Of a DNA stretch of 64,000 nt, positions 49,927 to 56,964 are shown in pieces. Numbering within the stretch: position 1 is the first letter of the stretch; every line of letters begins with the position of its first letter. Below the pieces are notes generated by a model. The model was not told the DNA's origin, made no database searches, and was given only the letters and a program-made list of their open reading frames with translations. The translations under genes were made by a program, and so were the position numbers. The stretch is from an uncultured Oscillospiraceae bacterium. Its GTDB lineage: Bacteria > Bacillota > Clostridia > Oscillospirales > Oscillospiraceae. The stretch spans positions 5,770-69,769 of the forward strand of contig CAJTWF010000008.1 in NCBI GenBank assembly GCA_910579965.1. The letters are read 5' to 3'.

Positions 49927-50967
49927 TCACCAGGGCAGGCTGGTCCCCAGCCCCATCTCCCGGGCCCGGAGATAGGCCGCCTTGGCCACGCTCAGGTCAA
50001 AGATGGGCAGGCCGAAGGCGTCGAACATCACCCTCTGGCCCGGGGCTGCCCGGGGGACAGCCAGAGCGCCGGACACAATGGCACCCAGCTTTCCCGTGAT
50101 CCGCTCCTCCGGCAGCAGTCCCTCCCGCCAGTACCGGAACAGGGACTGCCCGCTGACGGCTCTGGCCTCCTCCCAGGCGTCCACCACAATGCTGTCAAAC
50201 CGGTCCACCGCCTCGAAGGCGATTTCGTGGAAGCCGATGTGGCAGTACAGGGACACGCTCTCCAGATGGCGGGCCGTGAGATAGGGCGAGGACGCGGAGG
50301 TGGCGGCGATGACCACATCGGCCCCCTCCGCCGCCTCCTCCAGGGTCTCTGCGGCCCGGACCGCCGTGCCGCCCACGGCATAGCGGTCCGCCAGAAGGCG
50401 GCTCCTTACGCCGCCCCTGCTCCAAATAGCGATCTCCTCCAGCCCGGGCAGGGCCAGCAGAAGGGCCTGAAGCTGCCGCTCCGCCTGGCCGCCCGCGCCG
50501 CAGAGGGCGGCCTTTCGGGCTCCTGCCGGCGCAAGGCGGCTCAGGGCGGCGGCAGTGACCGCGCCTGTGCGGGCCGCGCCGATCTCCGTGCCGTTGAGCA
50601 CCGCCAGGGGCCTGCCGCTGTCCGGATCGTTGAGCACCACTGCCGCGTGGATCCGGGACTGCCCCGGCTTCGCCGCGCTGCCGTGGGCGGACCATTTCAG
50701 CCCGCACACTCCCACCTGTCCGCCTACATAGGCCGGCAGGGAGTAGCAGGCCCGGTCCTGCCCCGCGCCATGGAGGCGCAGGGCGGCCTCCGGCGCGATG
50801 ACCGCCTGGCCTCCGTCATAAAGCCGGAAGGCCTCCTGGACAATGCCGGCGGTCTGCTCTAAATCACACACCCCGGTGGCGGCCACATCCGCCCCGGAGA
50901 GCCATAAAATAGGATCCATAGGCACCAAATACCTCATTTCCTTGTTTCTGCCGCCGGACAGGCCCAC
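49927..50967 (-). CDS. Ornithine cyclodeaminase / mu-crystallin family protein
   Basis: A 346-residue NAD(P)-binding protein. ALCGAGGQAERQLQALLLAL is the family's Rossmann segment; LWLSGADVAATG opens the protein and VDAWEEARAVSGQ follows the cofactor domain. The family includes ornithine cyclodeaminase, alanine dehydrogenase and imine reductases, so the reaction cannot be named. In this operon, use of pyruvate plus ammonia, or of a cyclic imine, is plausible. It lies 31 bases upstream of the lyase gene. Confidence 0.85.
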   Translation of the reverse strand: MGLSGGRNKEMRYLVPMDPILWLSGADVAATGVCDLEQTAGIVQEAFRLYDGGQAVIAPEAALRLHGAGQDRACYSLPAYVGGQVGVCGLKWSAHGSAAKPGQSRIHAAVVLNDPDSGRPLAVLNGTEIGAARTGAVTAAALSRLAPAGARKAALCGAGGQAERQLQALLLALPGLEEIAIWSRGGVRSRLLADRYAVGGTAVRAAETLEEAAEGADVVIAATSASSPYLTARHLESVSLYCHIGFHEIAFEAVDRFDSIVVDAWEEARAVSGQSLFRYWREGLLPEERITGKLGAIVSGALAVPRAAPGQRVMFDAFGLPIFDLSVAKAAYLRAREMGLGTSLPW

Positions 50968-50989
50968 CCTCTGCGGGTGGGCCTGTCGG

Positions 50990-52426
50990 TCAGTTCTTCA
51001 CCTGCTCCAGGTCAGGCATGAGCCCCTCCGGCAGAGGGCTGACATAGGGCTCCGTCTGATGGGCATGGAAGTTGTCCCAGGCCTCCTGGACCAGCTGGGG
51101 ATCCTCCAGCAGCCGCAGTCCCGAGAGGGCCAGGACCTTGGCCGCGCAGAGCATACTGGCAAATCCCACATGGTGGCCGCTGTAGGCGGTCATCTGCCAG
51201 GAGTGGCCGGGGCAGCCGATCCCCTGGCCGGCCACGTAGATCTGGTAGGTGGGGACCACATGGCTCACATCCCCCACATCTGTGGACCCGGGGGCTACCA
51301 GCCGGTCCTCGATCACCTTGTCAAAGACTACGTCGCACAGGAACTTACCGTCTCCGTCCACGCCGTACTCCTCCTTCATGACACGGCGGTCCCGGTCCAG
51401 AATATCGGGATAGGTCTCTGCCATTTTTTCAGCAAAGGCGTGGTCCTCCGGGGTGAACCGGGGTGCGCCGGTGTCCTGATAGGCCTGAAGCATCACCTTC
51501 TCCAGCACATCGTTGGGCATGACCTCGCTGCAGCCGGTGAGGAACTCGATGTCAAATGTGGTCTGAGTCATCAGGGCTGCGCCCCTGGCGCAGTCGCACA
51601 GCCAGCTGTATACCTCGTCCACGTCCCGCCGCTTGGGGGCCCGGATGTAGTACCACACCGAGCACTCGTCCGGCACTACGTTGGGGGCGCAGGAGCAGAT
51701 GGTTGCGTAGTGGATGCGCACGTCCGGCTTCACATGCTCCCGCATGTAGTTGGCGGACACGTTCATCAGCTCCACCGCGTCCAGGGCGCTCCGGCCGTCG
51801 AAGGGGTGGCCGGCGGCATGGGCGGCCTTGCCGTGGAAGTGAAACTTCACCGAGTTCATGCAGGTGTAGCAGGCTCCCCAGGCCCCGTTGTAGGCGTGGG
51901 AGTGCCAGGTCATGACGCAGTCCACGCCCTCAAAGGCGCCGTCCCGGACCATGAACACCTTGCCTACCAGGGTCTCCTCCGCCGGGCAGCCATAGAAGCG
52001 GACCGTCCCCTGGGCCCGGCCGGCGGCAATGGCGTCCTTCAGGGCCAGCGCCGCGCCCACCGCGCCCACGCCCAGGTTGTTGTGGCCGCAGCCGTGGCCG
52101 GGGCGCTCCGGCTCGTCCGGATACTTGAGCTCCTTGTGGTCCGCCACCTCCTGGTTGAGACGGGGCAGGGAGTCGTACTCCCCCAGGTAGGCAATGACCG
52201 GGCGGCCGGAGCCGTACTCGGCGCGGATGGCCGTGGGGATGGAGCCCACCCCCAGCTCCACCCGGAAGCCCTCGGCCTCCAGGAATTTGGCAATGGCCCT
52301 GGAGGACTTCATCTCCTTCAGGCCGGGCTCCGCATACTCCCAGATCTCCCGGGACAGGGCGGTGAGGGCCTCCTCCCGGGCGTCCACGGAGGCAAAAATC
52401 TGTTCTTCCTTATTTCTGATCATCAA
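50990..52426 (-). CDS. M20-family amidohydrolase (AbgB-like)
   Basis: A 478-residue metallo-hydrolase. GHGCGHNNLGVGAVGAA (about 112-128) is the AbgB-type metal site; EETLVGKVFM, WHSHAYNG and GHSWQMTAYSGHH near the C-terminus supply further ligands. Relatives cut p-aminobenzoyl-glutamate, N-acyl amino acids or indole-acetyl-amino acids. It overlaps the membrane gene upstream by 17 bases. The two dedicated membrane proteins probably bring its substrate in. Confidence 0.88.
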   Translation of the reverse strand: MMIRNKEEQIFASVDAREEALTALSREIWEYAEPGLKEMKSSRAIAKFLEAEGFRVELGVGSIPTAIRAEYGSGRPVIAYLGEYDSLPRLNQEVADHKELKYPDEPERPGHGCGHNNLGVGAVGAALALKDAIAAGRAQGTVRFYGCPAEETLVGKVFMVRDGAFEGVDCVMTWHSHAYNGAWGACYTCMNSVKFHFHGKAAHAAGHPFDGRSALDAVELMNVSANYMREHVKPDVRIHYATICSCAPNVVPDECSVWYYIRAPKRRDVDEVYSWLCDCARGAALMTQTTFDIEFLTGCSEVMPNDVLEKVMLQAYQDTGAPRFTPEDHAFAEKMAETYPDILDRDRRVMKEEYGVDGDGKFLCDVVFDKVIEDRLVAPGSTDVGDVSHVVPTYQIYVAGQGIGCPGHSWQMTAYSGHHVGFASMLCAAKVLALSGLRLLEDPQLVQEAWDNFHAHQTEPYVSPLPEGLMPDLEQVKN

Positions 52427-53105
52427 GCCACCCCGTTTTCATCAAAAACCGTCCAATAATGATGGAGCCGAACACGCTGATAAGGATTGCCATGGAGCTG
52501 TCGAAGATGCCGGTCTTGCTGATGGCCAGGGTGATGATGCTCAGGGGCACGGCGATCAGGGCGATCTTGGGCGCGTAGAGGATCATCTGCATCAGCATGG
52601 CCCCGTAGAGGGCGGGAACCAGATACACCAGGGCGTTTACCACGCTCTCCGGGATCAGGGCGATGATCTGGCTGCCCAGGAAGACCCCCAGGGTGAGGAT
52701 GGCCAGATTCACCACAATGGACACGGCCACGCCGATGGTGGAGAGTACCGCGCCCTCGGGCGTCCCCTCCTCCACCCCGGCGGCCTGCTGGGCCACAGAG
52801 GAGCAGGGCACCCGCAGATTGGAGAGATTGCCGGAGAGGAAGGCCATGTAGGTGCCGGGTATGCCCAGCACCGGCTGGAAGGAGATGGGCTCAATAAAGT
52901 AGTACACCAGGCAGGCGCTGATCCGGATGGTGGCGGCCGCCGCAATGGCGTCCAGGGCGGGGACCACCTTGAAGACAAAGGAGAGGATGACGACGGGGAA
53001 GAAGCTGGCTGCCACGCCGATAAGGCTGGTCAGCCGTCCCCACTTGATACTGTAGGGGATATATTCCTGGTCATAGATCTGCTGCGTGGTCATTTCTTCG
53101 TTCAT
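52410..53105 (-). CDS. Integral membrane protein, partner of DUF5058 protein
   Basis: A 231-residue protein with about six membrane segments (for example LIGVAASFFPVVILSFVFKV and IGVAVSIVVNLAILTLGVFL). The GIPGTYMAFLSGNLSNLRVP stretch (about 86-105) is conserved-looking, polar and probably re-entrant. GGGAGG upstream; 15 bases after the DUF5058 gene. I do not recognise a named family. The pairing suggests a two-subunit transporter. Confidence 0.7.
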   Translation of the reverse strand: MNEEMTTQQIYDQEYIPYSIKWGRLTSLIGVAASFFPVVILSFVFKVVPALDAIAAAATIRISACLVYYFIEPISFQPVLGIPGTYMAFLSGNLSNLRVPCSSVAQQAAGVEEGTPEGAVLSTIGVAVSIVVNLAILTLGVFLGSQIIALIPESVVNALVYLVPALYGAMLMQMILYAPKIALIAVPLSIITLAISKTGIFDSSMAILISVFGSIIIGRFLMKTGWLDDQK

Positions 53106-53120
53106 TGCTCTTACCTCCCG

Positions 53121-53828
53121 TTAAACGATACAGGCGAAGATCAGCCCGACGATCATCGCCAGCGTGGCGCTCCAGTTGCTCACCCACTTGGCCCTGCGCT
53201 TCTTGTTCCACATGGTCAGCAGGAGGATGGTCAGCGCGCCGCCGATGGTGGCATAGATGTTTTTGTTGTCTATGGCCACGGGGTACATCTTGTTGAAGGT
53301 GAGGCTGCAATAGCAGCCCAGGGTGGCGGCGGCGGTGATGATGGGCAGGGCCTTCTGGTTGCCGCCGGCCAGTCTGGTGCGCAGGCCGTCGATCTTGTGG
53401 GTGAAGAGGCCGGAGACGATGATCCATCCGACGCTGCCCAGAATCATGGCCCACACGCCGTTGGCAAAGGCCTCGGCGGTCATGGAGGACTGCTCGAAGG
53501 CCACGCCTACCGCCTCCGCGCCTACGTCGGCGGAGGTCATCTCGAACATGACCGCGCCGATGTAGGAAAGCCGCATCCAGGCGATCGGCGCGCCCATCAT
53601 GACCATCAGGGATACCATGCCCGTGAGGATGGAGACGGAGGGACCGATGGAGGCGGACGCGGAGGCGATGACGGCGCTCTTGATCTGTTCGTTTTTGACC
53701 CCCATCCGCCTGCCGTCCCGCAGGGACCGCCTGAGCAGCAGAAACACCTGCCAGGCCAGGACGGCCATGGGGACGGCTACGGCGAACCACATCCATCCGC
53801 TGTTTGCTATTTTGAGATAATCCTGCAT
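53121..53828 (-). CDS. DUF5058-type membrane protein
   Basis: A 235-residue protein with about six membrane segments; ASIGPSVSILTGMVSLMVMM (about 58-77) and GAPIAWMRLSYIGAVMFE (about 79-96) match the DUF5058 pattern known from gut Firmicutes beside M20 hydrolases. No function is established for this family. First gene of the operon, behind a strong promoter and a dyad. Likely the membrane half of an importer for the M20 substrate. Confidence 0.8.
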   Translation of the reverse strand: MQDYLKIANSGWMWFAVAVPMAVLAWQVFLLLRRSLRDGRRMGVKNEQIKSAVIASASASIGPSVSILTGMVSLMVMMGAPIAWMRLSYIGAVMFEMTSADVGAEAVGVAFEQSSMTAEAFANGVWAMILGSVGWIIVSGLFTHKIDGLRTRLAGGNQKALPIITAAATLGCYCSLTFNKMYPVAIDNKNIYATIGGALTILLLTMWNKKRRAKWVSNWSATLAMIVGLIFACIV

Positions 53829-53855
53829 TTGAAAGCTCCTCTCTCCTAATTAATT

Positions 53856-53874
53856 AACTCATCAAAGATGAGTT
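53856..53874. promoter_or_regulatory. Operator-like dyad of the M20/lyase operon
   Basis: AACTCATC-AAA-GATGAGTT has 8-base perfect arms and lies just downstream of the -10, in the leader of the DUF5058 gene. This is the position and size of an FCD/GntR operator; the operon's last gene codes such a regulator. It could also be a small hairpin in the leader. Confidence 0.6.
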
Positions 53875-53883
53875 GTTAAGCGT

Positions 53884-53912
53884 ATTGTAATATGCGCCGC
53901 CCCGTTTGTCAA
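53884..53912 (-). promoter_or_regulatory. Promoter of the seven-gene operon
   Basis: TTGACA (53912-53907), exactly 17 bases, TACAAT (53889-53884) on the minus strand. The region 53913-54110 contains small GTTGC/GCAAC inverted repeats near 54044-54083 and no gene. Confidence 0.85.
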
Positions 53913-54100
53913 TCGTCATTTCCCGCGGAAAAAATCTGGAAGTGATTTGTAGGCTTTGTCAAGAATGACCCTTCCTTTTTGCCATAACCGCCAAAGGACG
54001 GGAATCCCCGGCCCGCAGATCCTCTTTTAGAGGTAAAAAACCGTCCCGCAACCAAAAGTTGCGCCACAAATTGGTAGACGCAACCGGCGGGATGTGGTAT

Positions 54101-54111
54101 ACTGAGCCCGA
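54101..54111 (+). promoter_or_regulatory. Extended -10 promoter of the membrane XRE gene
   Basis: TGGTATACT fits the extended -10 pattern, with a poor -35 (TAGACG about 18 bases upstream). A GTTGCG/CGCAAC inverted repeat (about 54057-54083) overlaps the -35 zone and could be an operator. Confidence 0.5.
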
Positions 54112-54137
54112 AAATTCAGGAGAAAGGGGGGATCACA

Positions 54138-54503
54138 TTGGGCGCAATGAAAATGCACCACGCCTCCGGCTGGATATCCGCTGTCTCTATTCTGACCACG
54201 ATTCTGCTGCTGGCCCTGGTGGCCGGCGGGGCAATCCTTCTCTATGTGCTGCTCAAGGGCGCGAAGGACCGGCGAAGCCGCAGGGACAACGAGGCGCTCT
54301 ACCAGTCCCTGGCCGAGGCCCTCAAGGCCCGGCGGGCCGCCCACGGCATGAGCCAGGAGCAGGTGGCCGAGGCCCTGGGCGTCAGCCGCCAGGCGGTGAG
54401 CAAGTGGGAGAACGGCACGGCGGAGCCCAGCACCTCCAACCTGCTGGCCCTGGCCAAGCTGTACGAGGTGGACGTCAGCGAGCTGCTGCGGGGCATCCAA
54501 TAG
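54138..54503 (+). CDS. Membrane-anchored XRE regulator
   Basis: A 121-residue protein with an N-terminal membrane helix (ISAVSILTTILLLALVAGGA, about 13-32), a basic stop-transfer patch (KDRRSRR) and a full helix-turn-helix (HGMSQEQVAEALGVSRQAVS, then KWENGTAEPSTSNLLAL, about 68-105). The start is a TTG with GGGGGG six bases upstream; ATG at 54147 is possible. It could pass a membrane or surface signal straight to DNA. The next gene, 67 bases on, codes the Cys/His-rich secreted protein and is its natural target or partner. Confidence 0.82.
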   Translation: MGAMKMHHASGWISAVSILTTILLLALVAGGAILLYVLLKGAKDRRSRRDNEALYQSLAEALKARRAAHGMSQEQVAEALGVSRQAVSKWENGTAEPSTSNLLALAKLYEVDVSELLRGIQ

Positions 54504-54570
54504 GAGCCCCGAGACAATAGATCATATCAGTGGCGCAATGTATATAGTATGAATGAAGGAGGAGTTTTTT

Positions 54571-55239
54571 ATGAACACCGCACGCAAGAGGAGGGCCGCC
54601 GCCGGACTGCTGAGCATCCTGACGGCCCTGGCCCTGGTCCTGCCGGCCGCCGCCCACCACGGGGGAGGCCGCCACGGCTGCCGGACTGCCGCCCAGATCC
54701 CCGCCTGCACGGTGGAGGACTGCGCCATCAAGGGCCGCCACTTCCACAACGGCGTGACCTACTGCGGCACCTACCACGCCAATGGCGTCTGCACCGCCGG
54801 CTGCTACAGCCAGGGCGTCAACCTGAAGGTGAGCGCCTGTACTGCGGAGGACTGCACCCTGACGGGCCGCCATCTCCACGACGGCGTGACCTACTGCGGC
54901 ACGCACCACGCCGACGGCTGCTGCACCGCCGCCTGCTACGCCAGCAACGCCCAGACCGTGACCGCCTGTACCGTGGAGGGCTGCGCCATTGCGGGCCGCC
55001 ATCTCCACGACGGCGTGACCTACTGCGGCACCTACCACGCCGACGGCGTCTGCACCGCCGGCTGCTACCACCAGGGCAGCGGCCAGTGGGTCCCCGCCTG
55101 CACGGTGGAGGGCTGCACCCTGACGGGCCGCCACGTCCACGACGGGGAGACCTACTGCGGCGCACACCACGCCGGCGGCTTCTGCACAACGGACTGCTAC
55201 GGCGCCCATACGTCCGGCGGGCACCGGGGACACTGCTGA
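54571..55239 (+). CDS. Secreted Cys/His-rich four-repeat protein
   Basis: A 222-residue protein with a Sec signal (basic start, AGLLSILTALALVLP, cleavage near AAA-HH at 28-29), a His/Gly-rich segment, then four repeats of 43-47 residues (45-88, 89-131, 132-175, 176-222). Each repeat follows C-x4-C-x4-GRHxH-xG-x2-YCG-x2-H-x3-C-x3-CY, that is, five Cys and three to four His. No known domain recognised; the pattern suggests bound zinc, copper or iron, or dense disulfides. GAAGGAGGAG upstream fixes the ATG. Follows the membrane XRE gene and precedes Xaa-His dipeptidase. Confidence 0.85.
   Translation: MNTARKRRAAAGLLSILTALALVLPAAAHHGGGRHGCRTAAQIPACTVEDCAIKGRHFHNGVTYCGTYHANGVCTAGCYSQGVNLKVSACTAEDCTLTGRHLHDGVTYCGTHHADGCCTAACYASNAQTVTACTVEGCAIAGRHLHDGVTYCGTYHADGVCTAGCYHQGSGQWVPACTVEGCTLTGRHVHDGETYCGAHHAGGFCTTDCYGAHTSGGHRGHC
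54703..55236 (+). repeat. Tandem coding repeats of about 132 bases
   Basis: Four units begin near 54703, 54835, 54964 and 55096. Units 2 and 3 share long identical runs around the GRHLHDGVTYCG codons, showing recent duplication or homogenisation. Confidence 0.8.
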
Positions 55240-55297
55240 GCCAACGAATACCGCCGCCCCCTCCGGGGAAAAACGTATTCACGGTAAAGAGAACAAG

Positions 55298-55331
55298 GGG
55301 CTGGGGCCGCGGGGCCCCGGCCCCTTGCCGC
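55298..55331 (+). terminator. GC-rich hairpin after the Cys/His-rich gene
   Basis: CAAGGGGC-GGGGCC arms pair with GGCCCC-GCCCCTTG around GCG. No T run. It separates the gene from the pepD promoter. Confidence 0.55.
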
Positions 55332-55333
55332 AC

Positions 55334-55362
55334 TTGACGGGCCGTGGGGCAGGTGGTAAACT
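55334..55362 (+). promoter_or_regulatory. pepD promoter
   Basis: TTGACG, a 17-base spacer and TAAACT with an upstream TGG. The leader is about 100 bases, GC-rich, with no recognised control element. Confidence 0.65.
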
Positions 55363-55469
55363 GTCTGACAGAGGCCGGCCGGCGGCCCTCCGCCGCCCCC
55401 TCCAGGTCCCTTTCCTGCCTTTTTGAGGAAAAAGGCTGTCAACTCTCATAAGTAAAGGAAGAACGAACG

Positions 55470-56891
55470 ATGGAGAAACAAGTTTTAGCCAACCTGGAGC
55501 CGAAGAGCGTGCTCCGCTTTTTCGAGGAGCTGTGCGCCATCCCCCACGGCTCGGGGAACACCGCCGCCGCCAGTGACTGGGCGGTGGACTTCGCCAAGAC
55601 CAGGGGTCTCCGCCACCGCCGGGATGAGGCGGGCAACGTGGTCATCTGGAAGGACGCCTCTCCGGGCTATGAGGACCACCCGGCGGTGATGCTCCAGGGC
55701 CATCTGGACATGGTGTGCGTTGCCGAGGCCGGCGTGGACCACGACTTCACCAAGGACGGCCTGGAGCTGGTGGTGGACGGGGACTGGATCAGGGCCCGGG
55801 GCACCACCCTGGGCGGCGACGACGGCATCGCCGTGGCCATGGCCATGGCCGTGCTGGATGATGACGCCATCCCCCACCCGCCTCTGGAGGCGGTGTTCAC
55901 CGTGGATGAGGAGATCGGTCTGCTGGGGGCCACGGCCCTGGACTGCTCCGATCTCAAGAGCAAATACCTGCTGAACATCGACTCCGAGGCCGAGGGGATC
56001 CTCACCGTGGGCTGTGCCGGAGGCGCCCGGTGCGATCTGCACATCCCCCTCCCGGCGGAGGCCGCCTCCGGCGATGTCTTTACCCTCTCCGTCTCCGGCC
56101 TGCCCGGCGGCCACTCCGGCGCGGAGATCCACAAGAACATTCCCAACGCCAACCGGGTGCTGGCCCAGTGCCTGGCCAGCCTGCCCGGCGTCCGGCTCAT
56201 CTCCCTCCACGGCGGGGAGCAGGACAACGCCATCCCCGGCCAGGCCGAGGCCCGGGTCCTGCTGCCCGCGGGCGGGGCGGACAGCGGGCTCCTGGAGAGC
56301 GCCTTCCGGCAGGCCCTGGCGGGCGAGGTCCCCGGCGCATCCTGTGCCCTGGCCCAGACCGGCGGCGGAACCTGCCGGGCCCTCTCCGGGGAGGACAGCC
56401 GCCGGGCCCTGGAGCTGATCCTCTCCGCCCCCAACGGCGTGCAGGCCATGGAGCCGGATCTGCCCGGACAGGTCCGCACGTCCCTGAACCTGGGCATCCT
56501 GCGGCTGGAGGAGGGCGCGCTGCGCCTGACCTGGAGTGTGCGCAGCAGCGCGGCCGCGGAAAAGGAGGCCCTGGTGGAGAAGCTCAAGGCCCTGTCCGCC
56601 GCCGGGTCCTTCACCCGCAGGGGGGACTACCCCGCCTGGGAGTACCGCAAGAACTCCCCCCTGCGGGATGCCATGGTGGCGGTCTTCAAGGAGCAGTATG
56701 GGAGGGAGCCCAAGGTGGAGACCATCCACGCGGGATTGGAGTGCGGCATCCTGTCCGCCAAGATGCCGGAGCTGGACGCGGTGTCCTTCGGCCCGGATCT
56801 GGCGGACATCCACACCCCCCGGGAGCGGGCCTCCCTGTCCTCCCTCCGGCGCACCTGGGCCTATCTGGTGGCTGTGCTGGCCAGGCTGTAG
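55470..56891 (+). CDS. pepD: Aminoacyl-histidine dipeptidase (PepD)
   Basis: Cytoplasmic M20 metallopeptidase splitting Xaa-His dipeptides such as carnosine. The 473-residue length and motifs fit: LQGHLDMVC with H78 and D80, GDDGI with D117, TVDEEIG with E147/E148, NIDSEAEG with D171, and GHSGAEIHKN; the C-terminal AGLECG/FGPDLADIHTP region carries the last ligand. It starts with AAGGAAG upstream. Its neighbour makes a secreted His-rich protein; a link (recycling of histidine peptides) is only suggestive. A hairpin follows. Confidence 0.95.
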   Translation: MEKQVLANLEPKSVLRFFEELCAIPHGSGNTAAASDWAVDFAKTRGLRHRRDEAGNVVIWKDASPGYEDHPAVMLQGHLDMVCVAEAGVDHDFTKDGLELVVDGDWIRARGTTLGGDDGIAVAMAMAVLDDDAIPHPPLEAVFTVDEEIGLLGATALDCSDLKSKYLLNIDSEAEGILTVGCAGGARCDLHIPLPAEAASGDVFTLSVSGLPGGHSGAEIHKNIPNANRVLAQCLASLPGVRLISLHGGEQDNAIPGQAEARVLLPAGGADSGLLESAFRQALAGEVPGASCALAQTGGGTCRALSGEDSRRALELILSAPNGVQAMEPDLPGQVRTSLNLGILRLEEGALRLTWSVRSSAAAEKEALVEKLKALSAAGSFTRRGDYPAWEYRKNSPLRDAMVAVFKEQYGREPKVETIHAGLECGILSAKMPELDAVSFGPDLADIHTPRERASLSSLRRTWAYLVAVLARL

Positions 56892-56901
56892 CAGTACGAT
56901 C

Positions 56902-56931
56902 CATCGGCGCGGCCGGCAGCCGCGCCGATGG
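56902..56931 (+). terminator. Hairpin after pepD
   Basis: CATCGGCGCGGC and GCCGCGCCGATG with a CGGCA loop. The T run is weak, so partial read-through to the M3 peptidase gene is likely. Confidence 0.6.
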
Positions 56932-56964
56932 CCGCAGAATAAATTTGGAATGAGGAGACGCGCT

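Noticed and set aside
54703..55236. CRISPR-like array from the regular 132-base repeats
   Set aside because: The repeats are in frame within a signal-peptide-bearing gene, too long and without spacers.
54549..55337. Alternative plus-strand frame of 262 codons over the Cys/His-rich gene
   Set aside because: It is an Arg/Pro-rich shadow without a signal peptide. The chosen frame has the signal peptide, ribosome site and regular Cys/His pattern.
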